A stretch of DNA of 36,130 nt from an uncultured Oscillospiraceae bacterium (GTDB lineage: Bacteria; Bacillota; Clostridia; Oscillospirales; Oscillospiraceae). How positions within the stretch are numbered: position 1 is the stretch's first letter; the number at the start of each line of letters is the position of its first letter. The stretch spans positions 1-36,130 of the forward strand of contig CALWVZ010000015.1 of assembly GCA_944385125.1 (NCBI GenBank). Direction: 5' to 3'. Of this stretch, positions 8,491-16,401 are shown piece by piece. Under the pieces are notes generated by a model. That model did no database searches. It worked only from the letters and a program-made list of their open reading frames with translations, and was not told where the DNA came from. Position numbers and translations under genes: made by a program.

Positions 8491-9608
8491 TGTTCAGCCC
8501 CCTCCTTTCCGCTCTGTACCGCCGCGGCTTTTGGCTTTTTCTTTATCTGCACGTATTTCAGCCGCTCAAAAATGACGGAGATGGCGATGAACAGCACCAC
8601 CGTGCCCACGATGACGTTTATCAGCTGGGTGGGGGCTCCCACCAGGTTCAGCTTGCTGCCGCCGTAGATAAGGGCCCCGTAGAATATTCCCGCAAAGAAT
8701 ACGCCGAAGGGGTTGGAGCAGCCCATCAGGGCCACCACTATGCCGGCAAAGCCGTAGCCCTCCTGGCTGGAGAACACGCTTATGCGGCTGCCCATGCCCA
8801 TCAGCTGCAGGGCGCCGCCCAGGCCCGCCATGGCCCCCGACAGGGCCAGGGCAGTGAGGATGGAGCGGTTCACGTTGATGCCGCCGTACTCGGCGGCGGA
8901 CTTGTTCGCCCCCACGGCTTTCAGCCGGTAGCCCAGGGTGGTCTTGTCGATGATGAGCCAGGCGATGAGCATCATCACCAGGGCCACCAGAATGCCCCAG
9001 TTGGCCGTGGGGCACAGGCCCAGGTCGGCGATGAGCTCCTTGGACAGCAGGGTGCTGGCATTGTCGGAGATGTTCTTGGTGGCTTCGGCGGTGCCGTCGC
9101 TGTGGATGGCGGGGATGCCGGCAATGAAGTTGGACAGGTAGAAGGCTATCCAGTTGAACATTATCATGGACAGCACTTCATTGATGCCCCACTTGTTTTT
9201 CAGTATGCCCACTATGGCCCCCCAGAGCGCCCCCGCCAGCATGGCGGCGATAAAGCACAGAGGGATGAGGATGACGGAGGGCAGGCTGCCGAAAAGTATG
9301 CCCACGCAGGCGGCGGCCATGGAGCCCAGGACGAACTGGCCTTCGGCGCCGATATTGAATATGCCGGTGCGGAAGGAGAAGGCCACGGACAGGCCCGTCA
9401 TTATATAGGGTATGGAATAGACTATGACATAGGAGATGCCCTTGACGCTGGTGACGCTGGTGATGAGCCGGCCATATGCCGCCCCCACGTCCAGGCCCAT
9501 TATCAGCAGGAAAAAGGCCCCTACCACAAAGCCCAGGATTATGGACAGCAGGATATGTATGATCCGGGTCTCGGATATAATGGCAAGCACGCTTTTCTTG
9601 TTATCCAT
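8487..9608 (-). CDS. nupP: Nucleoside ABC transporter permease (NupP/YufP type)
   Basis: A 373-residue BPD_transp_2 permease, the larger of the two membrane subunits of a BMP-type nucleoside importer. The N-terminal span (IIHILLSIILGFVVGAFFLLIMGLDVG), SFRTGIFNIGAEGQFVLGSMAA and TTLGYRLKAVGANKSAAEYGGI (coupling loop towards the ATPase) are characteristic. The gene overlaps the end of the ATPase gene by 8 nt and the start of the second permease gene by 4 nt, a tight operon arrangement. Substrate specificity is inferred from family and neighbours only. Confidence 0.9.
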   Translation of the reverse strand: MDNKKSVLAIISETRIIHILLSIILGFVVGAFFLLIMGLDVGAAYGRLITSVTSVKGISYVIVYSIPYIMTGLSVAFSFRTGIFNIGAEGQFVLGSMAAACVGILFGSLPSVILIPLCFIAAMLAGALWGAIVGILKNKWGINEVLSMIMFNWIAFYLSNFIAGIPAIHSDGTAEATKNISDNASTLLSKELIADLGLCPTANWGILVALVMMLIAWLIIDKTTLGYRLKAVGANKSAAEYGGINVNRSILTALALSGAMAGLGGALQLMGMGSRISVFSSQEGYGFAGIVVALMGCSNPFGVFFAGIFYGALIYGGSKLNLVGAPTQLINVIVGTVVLFIAISVIFERLKYVQIKKKPKAAAVQSGKEGAEQ

Positions 9609-11121
9609 TTACCTTACCTCCCGCCATCAGCAGTCCCAGCTGGTTCTCCGTGGCCTCTTCGCCGGGTATGGAGGCCACTATCCTGCCGTCAAAAACAACG
9701 TCTATCTTGTCGGAGAGACTCATGATCTCGTCCAGTTCAAAGGACACCAGCAGCACCGCCTTGCCCTTGTTGCGCTGCTCCACGATGTACTTGTGCACAT
9801 ACTCTATGGCGCCCACGTCCAGGCCCCGGGTGGGGTTGACGGCGATGAGCAGGTCCTTGTCGTTCTGCACTTCCCGGGCAATGATTACCTTCTGCTGGTT
9901 GCCGCCCGAGAGGGTCCCGGCAGTGCGCCGCTCGCTGTTTTGAGGGCGTATGTCGTAATTTTGTATGGACTGGGTGGCGTGGGCAAAAATGGCCTCCCGG
10001 TTGAATAGGTGGTTCTTGGAATAGGGCTGCTCCTCATAGTTCTGGAGTATCAGGTTGTCCTCCACGCTGAAGTCCAATATTAGGCCGTGCTTCTGCCGGT
10101 CGGCGGGGATGCTGGAGACCCCGTGGTCAAAGCCGAAGCGGGGCAGCTTGTTGAACACGTCCGCTCCGTTTACCAGTATGCGGCCGGAAGTGCCCTTGCG
10201 CAGGCCGGTTATCACTTCCACCAGCTCCGTCTGGCCGTTGCCGTCTATGCCGGCGATGCCCACGATCTCCCCCCGGCGCACCTGCAGGTCCAGGCCCTTG
10301 ACGATCTCCACGCCCCGATAGTCGTTGCAGTGCAGGTCTTCCACATCCAGCACCACTTCCCCGGGCTCCTGCTTGGGCTTATCCACGGTGAAGGTGACGC
10401 TGCGGCCCACCATCATGCTGGCAAGCTGGTTCTCGCTGACCTTCTCCACGTCCACGGTGTCTATGTACTTGCCCTGGCGGATGATGGTGCAGAAGTCCGC
10501 GGCGGCCTTTATCTCCTTGAGCTTGTGGGTGATTATTATTATGCTCTTGCCGTCCTTGGTGAGGCTGCGCATTATCTCGATGAGCTCCTCTATCTCCTGG
10601 GGAGTCAGCGAGGAGGTGGGCTCGTCCAGTATCAGGATGTCCGCGCCCCGGTACAGGGCCTTGAGTATCTCCACACGCTGCTGCATGCCCACGGAGATGT
10701 CCTCTATCTTGGCGTCCGGGTCTATGGCCAGGCCGTAGCGCCGGCTGAGCTCCTCCACATTTTTCCTGGCGGTCACCATGTCCAGGGCCGGGCCCTTGGT
10801 GGGCTCCGTGCCCAGGACGATATTCTCCGTGACGGTGAAGGGCTGGATAAGCATGAAGTGCTGGTGGACCATGCCTATGCCGGCGGCTATGGCGTCCCGG
10901 GGATTGTTCATCTCTATGGCTTTGCCGTTTACCAGTATCTGGCCGGAGGTGGGCTTGAGCAGACCGTAGAGCTGGTTCATCAGGGTGGACTTACCCGCTC
11001 CGTTCTCCCCCAGTATCGCATGTATCTCGCCCTTGTGGACGGTGAGGTTGATGTTGTCGTTTGCCGTGAAATCCCCGAACTTCTTGACTATGTTGCGCAT
11101 CTCGATGACCGGGGTATTCAT
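9601..11121 (-). CDS. nupO: Nucleoside ABC transporter ATP-binding protein, duplicated ATPase (NupO/YufO type)
   Basis: A double-cassette ATPase that powers the nucleoside importer. The N-terminal cassette has Walker A GENGAGKST, a signature-like SVGMQQRVEI and Walker B ILILDEPTSSLTP. The C-terminal cassette has IDGNGQTELVEV in place of a full Walker A, signature LSGGNQQKVII, and Walker B DLLIAVNPTRGLDVG; such a degenerate second cassette is usual for this family. The open frame continues upstream to 11163 with TTG codons, and a TTG at 11142 has AGGGGG before it. I chose ATG 11121 (MNTPVIEMRNIVKKFG) because it begins right at the first strand, but the start is uncertain by 7 to 14 residues. 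Confidence 0.9.
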   Translation of the reverse strand: MNTPVIEMRNIVKKFGDFTANDNINLTVHKGEIHAILGENGAGKSTLMNQLYGLLKPTSGQILVNGKAIEMNNPRDAIAAGIGMVHQHFMLIQPFTVTENIVLGTEPTKGPALDMVTARKNVEELSRRYGLAIDPDAKIEDISVGMQQRVEILKALYRGADILILDEPTSSLTPQEIEELIEIMRSLTKDGKSIIIITHKLKEIKAAADFCTIIRQGKYIDTVDVEKVSENQLASMMVGRSVTFTVDKPKQEPGEVVLDVEDLHCNDYRGVEIVKGLDLQVRRGEIVGIAGIDGNGQTELVEVITGLRKGTSGRILVNGADVFNKLPRFGFDHGVSSIPADRQKHGLILDFSVEDNLILQNYEEQPYSKNHLFNREAIFAHATQSIQNYDIRPQNSERRTAGTLSGGNQQKVIIAREVQNDKDLLIAVNPTRGLDVGAIEYVHKYIVEQRNKGKAVLLVSFELDEIMSLSDKIDVVFDGRIVASIPGEEATENQLGLLMAGGKVNG

Positions 11122-11183
11122 ATCGATATATTCTCTTGCCAAATCAATGCCCCCTAAGTTCAAATTGTGTACAGCACCATGGC

Positions 11184-12368
11184 TTACAGAATTTTGAAGA
11201 AGGCCTCGAGCTCCGCCGCATGTCTGCCCCGGCAGATGATATGGTGGTTATTGATAGGCTTGGTGAGGAAGTAGGAGAAGTCGTCCAGGCGCAGCTTTAT
11301 CTGGGTGCGGCAGAGCATGTTGCTGAAGGGGGTGGGTATGATGCTGCCCTCCTGGGCGTGCCAGCGGGACAGGTCGCCCTCGCACTTGAAGATGGTGCAG
11401 TCGCTCTCGGCAAAGGTGCCCTGCACCGCCACGCCGATGCCGGACTCAAAGTGGGTGTTCAGGCAGAAGTCCTTGAGCATGGTGGTGGGGATGGTGCAGT
11501 GGGCAAAGACGGCGGTGCCGGCCTTGGTGTCGAAGCGGCTGGGATTGCACAGGAACATGGGCTCTCCCGAGACGGCCCCCAGAATGGCCATGGACAGCAG
11601 GGCGGGCACGTCGCTCTCGCAGCCGCCGCAGATGCCCTCGTCATTGAGGATGGACAGGGCCAGGCAGCCCGTGGTATACACGGTGTCCAGCAGATCGAAG
11701 CAGCGCACGGTGACGCCGCTGAGCTGATATTTATCGCACAGGCGCTTCACCGCCCCGTAGACATACAGGGCCTTCTCCACCTCTTCCGCCTTGTAGCCCT
11801 TGGCCTTGAAGGCCCGGGTATACTCGTTCTCAGGATACTCGTTCCTGGCTATCTCCGAGAGGAACTCTTCCATGCCTATCTTCACAAAGCCCATGCCCAG
11901 CTTTTCCATCATGGCCTCGGGGCTGTAGTTGCAGGCGATGAGCCACTCGGAGGGCTCGCCGATGCAGCCCAGGTTCTTCCCCTTCAATGCGGCCTTGGCC
12001 CGGTGGGCGTTGGCGATGAGGCGGATCTTCTCCGCTATCTGCTGGATGTCGCCGTGGAGTATCTCGCCGCTGCCGCCGTGCTTGTTCAGGAAGCTGAGTA
12101 TCTCCATGGAGGCGGCCAGGGAATTGCTCTCGCCGCTGGTGAGTATGTAGCAGTGGCGGTCCTTCAGCCGGTCAAAGGCCTGGATAAAGTAGCCCTCGCT
12201 GCCGCCGGAGGCCACGTAGAGCAGGGCGAAATCCTCCGCCAGGTACTGCTCCAGAGACACCTTCTCCAGCTTTTCCCCAAGAGCCTGGGACACGGCGTCT
12301 ATATAATCGGTCATGTGCTGTTCGGTTATCTGGGACAGGGGGCTTCTTATCTGGTAATATGCGGGCAT
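11184..12368 (-). CDS. Fucose-isomerase-like protein (COG2407 type) in the nucleoside operon
   Basis: A 394-residue protein that resembles the L-fucose/L-arabinose isomerase superfamily. Diagnostic stretches are GKNLGCIGEPSEWLIA in the N-terminal half, LALSILNDEGICGGCESDVPALLSM (the Glu and Asp could ligate the metal) and the later AHCTIP histidine. These isomerases interconvert aldoses and ketoses with Mn2+. Here the gene sits between the binding-protein gene and the ATPase gene of a nucleoside importer, with psuG in the same run, so the substrate may be a sugar released from nucleosides rather than fucose. That is inference; no function is proven. Start 12368 has AGGAG 8 nt upstream, and a separate promoter lies at 12479-12507. 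Confidence 0.7.
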   Translation of the reverse strand: MPAYYQIRSPLSQITEQHMTDYIDAVSQALGEKLEKVSLEQYLAEDFALLYVASGGSEGYFIQAFDRLKDRHCYILTSGESNSLAASMEILSFLNKHGGSGEILHGDIQQIAEKIRLIANAHRAKAALKGKNLGCIGEPSEWLIACNYSPEAMMEKLGMGFVKIGMEEFLSEIARNEYPENEYTRAFKAKGYKAEEVEKALYVYGAVKRLCDKYQLSGVTVRCFDLLDTVYTTGCLALSILNDEGICGGCESDVPALLSMAILGAVSGEPMFLCNPSRFDTKAGTAVFAHCTIPTTMLKDFCLNTHFESGIGVAVQGTFAESDCTIFKCEGDLSRWHAQEGSIIPTPFSNMLCRTQIKLRLDDFSYFLTKPINNHHIICRGRHAAELEAFFKIL

Positions 12369-12478
12369 GGTTCATTCTCCTTTTACATAAAAATTTCTGT
12401 TTGTATCTGCTTTCTATCCGCCTCCGGGAGAATTGGAAGACGGCAGGAGAGGCGCAGGCTCTCCATGGTATTTTGTTT

Positions 12479-12507
12479 ATTATAGCACAGCAGCTCCCGC
12501 TTTTCTA
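12479..12507 (-). promoter_or_regulatory. Internal promoter ahead of the isomerase-like gene and importer genes
   Basis: On the minus strand TAGAAA (12502-12507), a 17-nt spacer and TATAAT (12479-12484). It lies just after the terminator of the lipoprotein gene and would give a leader of about 100 nt. I recognise no riboswitch in that leader. Confidence 0.6.
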
Positions 12508-12527
12508 TATTTTCTCTCTATGTTCCC

Positions 12528-12560
12528 AAAAAAATCCTCCACCGCTTTTGCGGTGGAGGA
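12528..12560 (-). terminator. Strong intrinsic terminator after the BMP lipoprotein gene
   Basis: TCCTCCACCGC (12535-12545) pairs perfectly with 12550-12560 around TTTT, followed on the minus strand by seven T. It separates the lipoprotein gene from the importer genes, so the binding protein can be made in excess. Confidence 0.9.
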
Positions 12561-12585
12561 CTGGGGTATCAGATTTTCTGCTTTA

Positions 12586-13659
12586 TCACTCGGCCAGAGT
12601 GAAGGCGGGGCAGTCAGCAACGGAGGTGGGAACGCTCTTCTCGCCGTTGATGATAGCGGTCTTGGCAGCCTCAACGGTCTCCAGGACCTCAGCGGGGATG
12701 TGGTCACGGGTGGGAGCCAGGTCAACGCCGCCGTTGGACAGGTCATACATGTGGACACCGGCAGTGAAGTTGCCCTCGGCAACAGCCTTGGAGATGTCCT
12801 GAGAAGCCACGTCCACACGCTTCATAGCGGAGGTGAGCACATGGTCGGGAGCCAGGGAAGCCTGGTCGGTGTCAACGCCGATGGCCCAGATGCCTTCCTC
12901 GTCGCAGGCGGAGATCACGCCGATGCCGGAACCGCCGGCAGCGTGGTAGATGACGTCAGCGCCCTTGGTGATCATGTCCTTAGCAGCGGTGGAGCCGCCG
13001 GCGATGTCGCCGAAGTTGTTGACATTGTACTGGAGGACCTGAGCATCGGGGCAGGCCTCAAGAACACCGGTGATGTAGCCGATGCCGAAGAGGTTCATGG
13101 AGTCGGACACCATGCCCTGGACATAGCCCACGATCTTGCTCTCGGTGACGGAACCGGCAACCAGGCCCACCAGGTAGGAAGCCTGCTCCTGAGCGAACAT
13201 CAGGCAGGCCACGTTGGGCAGGTCGATGGTGGAGTCATCAATGATGGCGAAGAGCTGGTCGGGGTTGGCCTCGGCAGCCTCACGGGTGGCGTCAGCCAGC
13301 ATGTAGCCCACGCAGATGATAAGGTCGTAACCCTCGTCGATGAAGGTGTTGATGTTGGTCTGGTAGTCAGCGTCGGTCTTGCTCTCCAGGTAGTTCACCT
13401 CAAAGACCTCGGGGTCCAGAGCCTGCAGGCCTTCCCAGGAAGTCTGGTTGAAGGACTGGTCGTTCACGCCGCCAACGTCGGTGACCATGCCGATACGGAC
13501 CTTCTCGGCAGGAGCAGCTTCCTCTTCGGCAGGAGCCTCAGCGGCAGCGTCCTCAGCGGGAGCCTCGGCAGCATCCTCGGCGGCGGGCTCGCTGGAGCCG
13601 CAGGCGCACAGAGCAAATACCATGCAAAGAGCCAGCATAAGTGCGAGAATCTTTTTCAT
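12586..13659 (-). CDS. nupN: BMP-family nucleoside-binding lipoprotein (NupN/YufN type)
   Basis: The substrate-binding lipoprotein of the nucleoside importer. Residues 1-20 are a lipoprotein signal peptide ending in LCAC (Cys20), followed by an Ala/Glu/Pro-rich linker to about residue 52. The BMP domain begins at KVRIGMVTDVGGVNDQSFNQ, with the family's conserved DxGxxNDxSFNQ segment that forms the nucleoside pocket, and continues through QEQASYLVGLVAGSVTES, VYHAAGGSGIGVI and GVDTDQA. Length (357) is normal. It has its own strong promoter and terminator. Codon choice is more uniform than in its neighbours, in line with high expression. The ligand is probably a nucleoside; pseudouridine is a candidate because of psuG. 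Confidence 0.93.
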   Translation of the reverse strand: MKKILALMLALCMVFALCACGSSEPAAEDAAEAPAEDAAAEAPAEEEAAPAEKVRIGMVTDVGGVNDQSFNQTSWEGLQALDPEVFEVNYLESKTDADYQTNINTFIDEGYDLIICVGYMLADATREAAEANPDQLFAIIDDSTIDLPNVACLMFAQEQASYLVGLVAGSVTESKIVGYVQGMVSDSMNLFGIGYITGVLEACPDAQVLQYNVNNFGDIAGGSTAAKDMITKGADVIYHAAGGSGIGVISACDEEGIWAIGVDTDQASLAPDHVLTSAMKRVDVASQDISKAVAEGNFTAGVHMYDLSNGGVDLAPTRDHIPAEVLETVEAAKTAIINGEKSVPTSVADCPAFTLAE

Positions 13660-13691
13660 GTTTTTTCCTCCATAATAAAATTATGTGTAGT

Positions 13692-13711
13692 GACGTGTGT
13701 TTCCACACACG
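13692..13711 (-). promoter_or_regulatory. 5'-end stem-loop of the BMP lipoprotein mRNA
   Basis: CGTGTGT and ACACACG form a 7-bp stem around GGAA, starting within a few nt of the predicted transcript start (about 13709). Such a 5'-terminal hairpin can protect mRNA from 5'-dependent decay. Its role here is inference. Confidence 0.4.
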
Positions 13712-13715
13712 AGGG

Positions 13716-13744
13716 ATTATATCACGTTGCTCCCGGTCATTCAA
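13716..13744 (-). promoter_or_regulatory. Sigma-A promoter of the BMP lipoprotein gene
   Basis: On the minus strand TTGAAT (13739-13744), a 17-nt spacer and TATAAT (13716-13721), about 57 nt upstream of the ATG. Confidence 0.88.
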
Positions 13745-13837
13745 GGTCAATCTTGCCAAAATTACGGCCAAATTGTGTACTCGGGATAAATTTTGAGACG
13801 TTTACAGGAAAATATGCTCCCCCAGGGGCTCCACGGC

Positions 13838-14566
13838 TCAGAGAGCAGCCATTTTCACCGCAGTATCCAGGGCTATCTCCATCATCTGGGTGAAGGAGCT
13901 CTGCCTGTCCTCACTGCTGAGGTACTCCTGGCGGTACAGGTGGTCGGATATGGTGCAGAGGCACAGGGCCCGCTTGCCCGCATAGGCGGCGTTGCAGTAG
14001 AGGCCGGCGGCCTCCATCTCCACCGCCAGCACTCCCATGCGCTTCCACTCGTCGCTGCCGTCCAGCCCGGGAGGATAATAGAAGTTATCCGCCGAGAGGA
14101 TGTTGCCCACCTTCAGCTCCACTCCCCGCTCCTTTGCCGCCTCCACGGCCTTGCTCAGCAGCGTGAAGTCGGCTATGGGGGCAAAGCTGCCCTTTACTCC
14201 AAAGGCATTTATATAGTTGGAGTTGGTGCAGGCGGCCTGGCCCGCCACGATGTCCATGAGCTTCAGATCGTCCCTGAAAGCTCCCGCGGAGCCGATGCGG
14301 ATGATATTGTCCACATCGTAGAAGTTGAACAGCTCCCAGCTGTATATGCCTATGGCCGGGATGCCCATGCCCGAGGCCATCACCGTCACCGGCACGCCCT
14401 TCCAGGTGCCGGTATGGCCCTGGACGCCCCGGACGTTATTCACCAGCACCGCTCCCTCAAGGAAGGTCTCCGCTATGAATTTGGCTCTCAGCGGGTCGCC
14501 GGGCATGAGCACGGTCTTGGCTATCTGTCCCTTTTCGGCGGCTATATGGGGGGTTGGTACAGACAT
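13838..14566 (-). CDS. deoD: Purine-nucleoside phosphorylase, DeoD type
   Basis: DeoD splits purine (deoxy)nucleosides with phosphate into base and (deoxy)ribose 1-phosphate. The 242-residue protein follows E. coli DeoD closely: TPHIAAEKGQIAKTVLMPGDPLRAKFIAETF at the N-terminus, NNVRGVQGHTGT, MGIPAIGIYSWEL, RIGSAGAF (phosphate site), GVLAVEMEAAGLY (ribose site) and ISDHLYRQE with its catalytic Asp. The open frame continues upstream to 14980, but ATG 14566 has GGAGGTG 11 nt before it and aligns with the family start. A consensus promoter lies directly upstream, divergent from udk. The adjoining importer makes sense as the supplier of its substrates. Confidence 0.95.
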   Translation of the reverse strand: MSVPTPHIAAEKGQIAKTVLMPGDPLRAKFIAETFLEGAVLVNNVRGVQGHTGTWKGVPVTVMASGMGIPAIGIYSWELFNFYDVDNIIRIGSAGAFRDDLKLMDIVAGQAACTNSNYINAFGVKGSFAPIADFTLLSKAVEAAKERGVELKVGNILSADNFYYPPGLDGSDEWKRMGVLAVEMEAAGLYCNAAYAGKRALCLCTISDHLYRQEYLSSEDRQSSFTQMMEIALDTAVKMAAL

Positions 14567-14614
14567 TGTTTTTTTACACCTCCGATATTTTTTTGTCTGG
14601 ATTCGGTAATTTGA

Positions 14615-14643
14615 ATTATAATGTAGAAAAAAGTAAAAGTCAA
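14615..14643 (-). promoter_or_regulatory. deoD promoter
   Basis: On the minus strand TTGACT (14638-14643), a 17-nt spacer and TATAAT (14615-14620), near consensus. Confidence 0.88.
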
Positions 14644-14644
14644 A

Positions 14645-14673
14645 TTGAAACAGGGCGAAGGATATGTTAGAAT
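14645..14673 (+). promoter_or_regulatory. udk-tdk promoter
   Basis: TTGAAA (14645-14650), a 17-nt spacer and TAGAAT (14668-14673), 34 nt upstream of the udk ATG. Its -35 box sits one base from the divergent deoD -35 box, so the two promoters are back to back. Confidence 0.8.
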
Positions 14674-14707
14674 GGTCTTTGAGAGAATTATACAGGGGGT
14701 AAAGCCC

Positions 14708-15331
14708 ATGGACGAAGTCATGGTCATAGGCATTGCCGGAGGCACCGGCAGCGGCAAGACCACCATAACCAAAAAACTCATGCAGCGCTTCGGCGGAGAG
14801 GTCTCCGTCATCTACCATGACAACTACTATAAGGCCCATCACGACATGAGCTATGAGGAGAGGGCCAAGCTCAATTACGACCACCCGGATTCCTTCGACA
14901 CCGAGCTGCTCATCCAGGCGGTAAGGGACCTGAAGGCCGGCCGCAGCGTCCTCTGCCCCGTTTACGACTACACCATCCATGACCGCTCCGACAAGGTCAT
15001 TGAGGTCAAGCCCGCCCGGGTCATTATCGTGGAGGGCATACTCATCTTCCAGAGCCGGGAGCTCTGCCGCCAGATGGATATCAAGATATACGTGGATACC
15101 GACGCCGACGTGCGCATCCTCCGGCGCATAGTCCGGGACGTGCGGGACCGGGGCCGCAGTCTGGAGAGCGTGGTGAACCAGTACCTAAGCACCGTGAAGC
15201 CCATGCACGAGCAGTTCGTGGAGCCCTCCAAACGCAACGCCGACATCATTATCCCCGAAGGCGGCCACAACCTGGTGGCCATGGAGATGGTTATGGAACG
15301 GGTCAAGGCCCACATCGACAGATTCAGATAA
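14708..15331 (+). CDS. udk: Uridine/cytidine kinase
   Basis: Udk phosphorylates uridine and cytidine to UMP and CMP in pyrimidine salvage. The 207-residue protein has a P-loop at residues 11-18 (GGTGSGKT), the substrate segment YHDNYYKAHHDMSYEERAKLNYDHPDSFD, YDYTIHDRS and VEGILIF, all typical. The open frame extends to 14645, but ATG 14708 has AGGGGGT 7 nt upstream and gives the normal length. tdk follows after 12 nt, so the two are co-transcribed. A divergent promoter pair separates it from deoD. Confidence 0.95.
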   Translation: MDEVMVIGIAGGTGSGKTTITKKLMQRFGGEVSVIYHDNYYKAHHDMSYEERAKLNYDHPDSFDTELLIQAVRDLKAGRSVLCPVYDYTIHDRSDKVIEVKPARVIIVEGILIFQSRELCRQMDIKIYVDTDADVRILRRIVRDVRDRGRSLESVVNQYLSTVKPMHEQFVEPSKRNADIIIPEGGHNLVAMEMVMERVKAHIDRFR

Positions 15332-15343
15332 TGAGGTTTTAAA

Positions 15344-15931
15344 ATGGCAAAGCTCTACTTCAAATATGGGGCCATGGGCTCCTCCAAGACCGCCCAGGCC
15401 CTTATAACCCGTTTCAACTACATGGAGCTGGGCATGAGCGTCTGGCTCATCAAGCCCAGCACCGACACCCGGGACGGGGCGGACATAATCAAAAGCCGCA
15501 TCGGCCTGGAGGCCAGGGCCCAGGTGATCACCCCGGGCCAGGATATCGTGGAGGAATACCGCAGGCTGGGGCCCAGGGACGTGATAATCGCCGACGAGGC
15601 CCAGTTCTTCACCCCACAGCAGATAGAACAGCTGCGCTATCTGGTGGACGAGGAGGACCTGCCGGTGCTGTGCTTCGGCCTGCGCACCGACTTTCTCACC
15701 CGGCTCTTCCCCGGCTCAAAGCGGCTCATGGAACTGGCCGACTCCCTGACGGAGATAAAGACCGTCTGCGCCTGCGGCAGGAAGGCCACGGTGAACGCTC
15801 GGCTGGACGGCCAGGGCCGCATCCTCACCCAGGGGGACCAGGTCTTCCTGGGGGGCAACGACAGCTACATCGCCATGTGCCACAAGTGCTGGAAGGAAAA
15901 GATAAAGGCCCAGGAGAACGCCGGCAACTGA
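15344..15931 (+). CDS. tdk: Thymidine kinase (type II)
   Basis: Thymidine kinase makes dTMP from thymidine and ATP. The 195-residue protein has P-loop GAMGSSKT at residues 9-16, the catalytic glutamate in IIADEAQFF (Glu85), CFGLRTDF and the zinc-ribbon cysteines Cys142, Cys144, Cys179 and Cys182 (CAC and CHKC). It lies 12 nt after udk with a short AGG ribosome site, forming a two-gene pyrimidine-salvage operon. The thymidine-binding lasso region near the C-terminus (FLGGNDSYIAMCHKCW) is intact. Confidence 0.96.
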   Translation: MAKLYFKYGAMGSSKTAQALITRFNYMELGMSVWLIKPSTDTRDGADIIKSRIGLEARAQVITPGQDIVEEYRRLGPRDVIIADEAQFFTPQQIEQLRYLVDEEDLPVLCFGLRTDFLTRLFPGSKRLMELADSLTEIKTVCACGRKATVNARLDGQGRILTQGDQVFLGGNDSYIAMCHKCWKEKIKAQENAGN

Positions 15932-15941
15932 CGGCCTTCTT

Positions 15942-16157
15942 CTATGTTAATATAGCCGCATAAGAAAAAGGAGAGCCCTGGCTCTCCTTTGTGGTTTTGC
16001 CCTCCGTTCGGTACGGCGCCTCCCGGCTGCTTCTAGCTGCGCTCTCGCTTCCGCCCTCCGCCGCCTTTGCCGGCATGGAGGCCGCCAGCAGCAGGAAGGC
16101 CAGGAATATGCACATGAAGCTTATCAGGAGCCTTTTTGCTCCCAGGCCTATATTCAT
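15942..16157 (-). CDS. Small secreted peptide, unknown
   Basis: A 71-residue open frame with a convincing signal peptide (MNIGLGAKRLLISFMCIFLAFLLLAASMPAKA, cut near AKA-AEG) and a short Ser/Arg/Glu-rich mature part of about 38 residues. The start has an ideal GGAGG 7 nt upstream, which favours real translation. The last dozen or so codons run through the hairpin shared with the tdk terminator, so the end of the coding region may be accidental or the gene may be a truncated remnant. No family recognised. Confidence 0.5.
   Translation of the reverse strand: MNIGLGAKRLLISFMCIFLAFLLLAASMPAKAAEGGSESAARSSREAPYRTEGKTTKESQGSPFSYAAILT
15965..15990. terminator. Bidirectional hairpin between tdk and the small secreted peptide
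   Basis: AAAGGAGAGCC (15967-15977) pairs with GGCTCTCCTTT (15980-15990). On the minus strand five T follow; on the plus strand the T run is broken (CTTTGTGGTTTT). It probably ends the tdk transcript, and possibly the opposing one. Confidence 0.65.
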
Positions 16158-16401
16158 TCTTATCCTCCCCCGGAGCTTTAATTTACAGTAATATCCTGTG
16201 CTATTCATGGGAAATAATGTATGGTTATTTTTCCCAGGCCCGGTCGGGAGCCAGACATCCCTTTGCCCTTTTTCTATGCTGTTGATCTGCTTTCCTGCCG
16301 CAGACTTTTCTGCGCTTTGCCTTGCCGCTCGTTTCCTGCATAATCTTCCAGAGGCTGCAAATAATATCATGGAAGACAATTTGAGCCAAAGGAGAAATAT
16401 A

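Noticed and set aside
12369-12480. Riboswitch in the leader of the isomerase-like gene
   Set aside because: Only short hairpins are visible and no known aptamer core, including the purine type, could be recognised.
16330-16375. Possible sigma-G promoter before spoVT (TGCATA ... CAAATAA)
   Set aside because: Spacing and the -10 box fit the forespore consensus poorly; only about half of the positions match.
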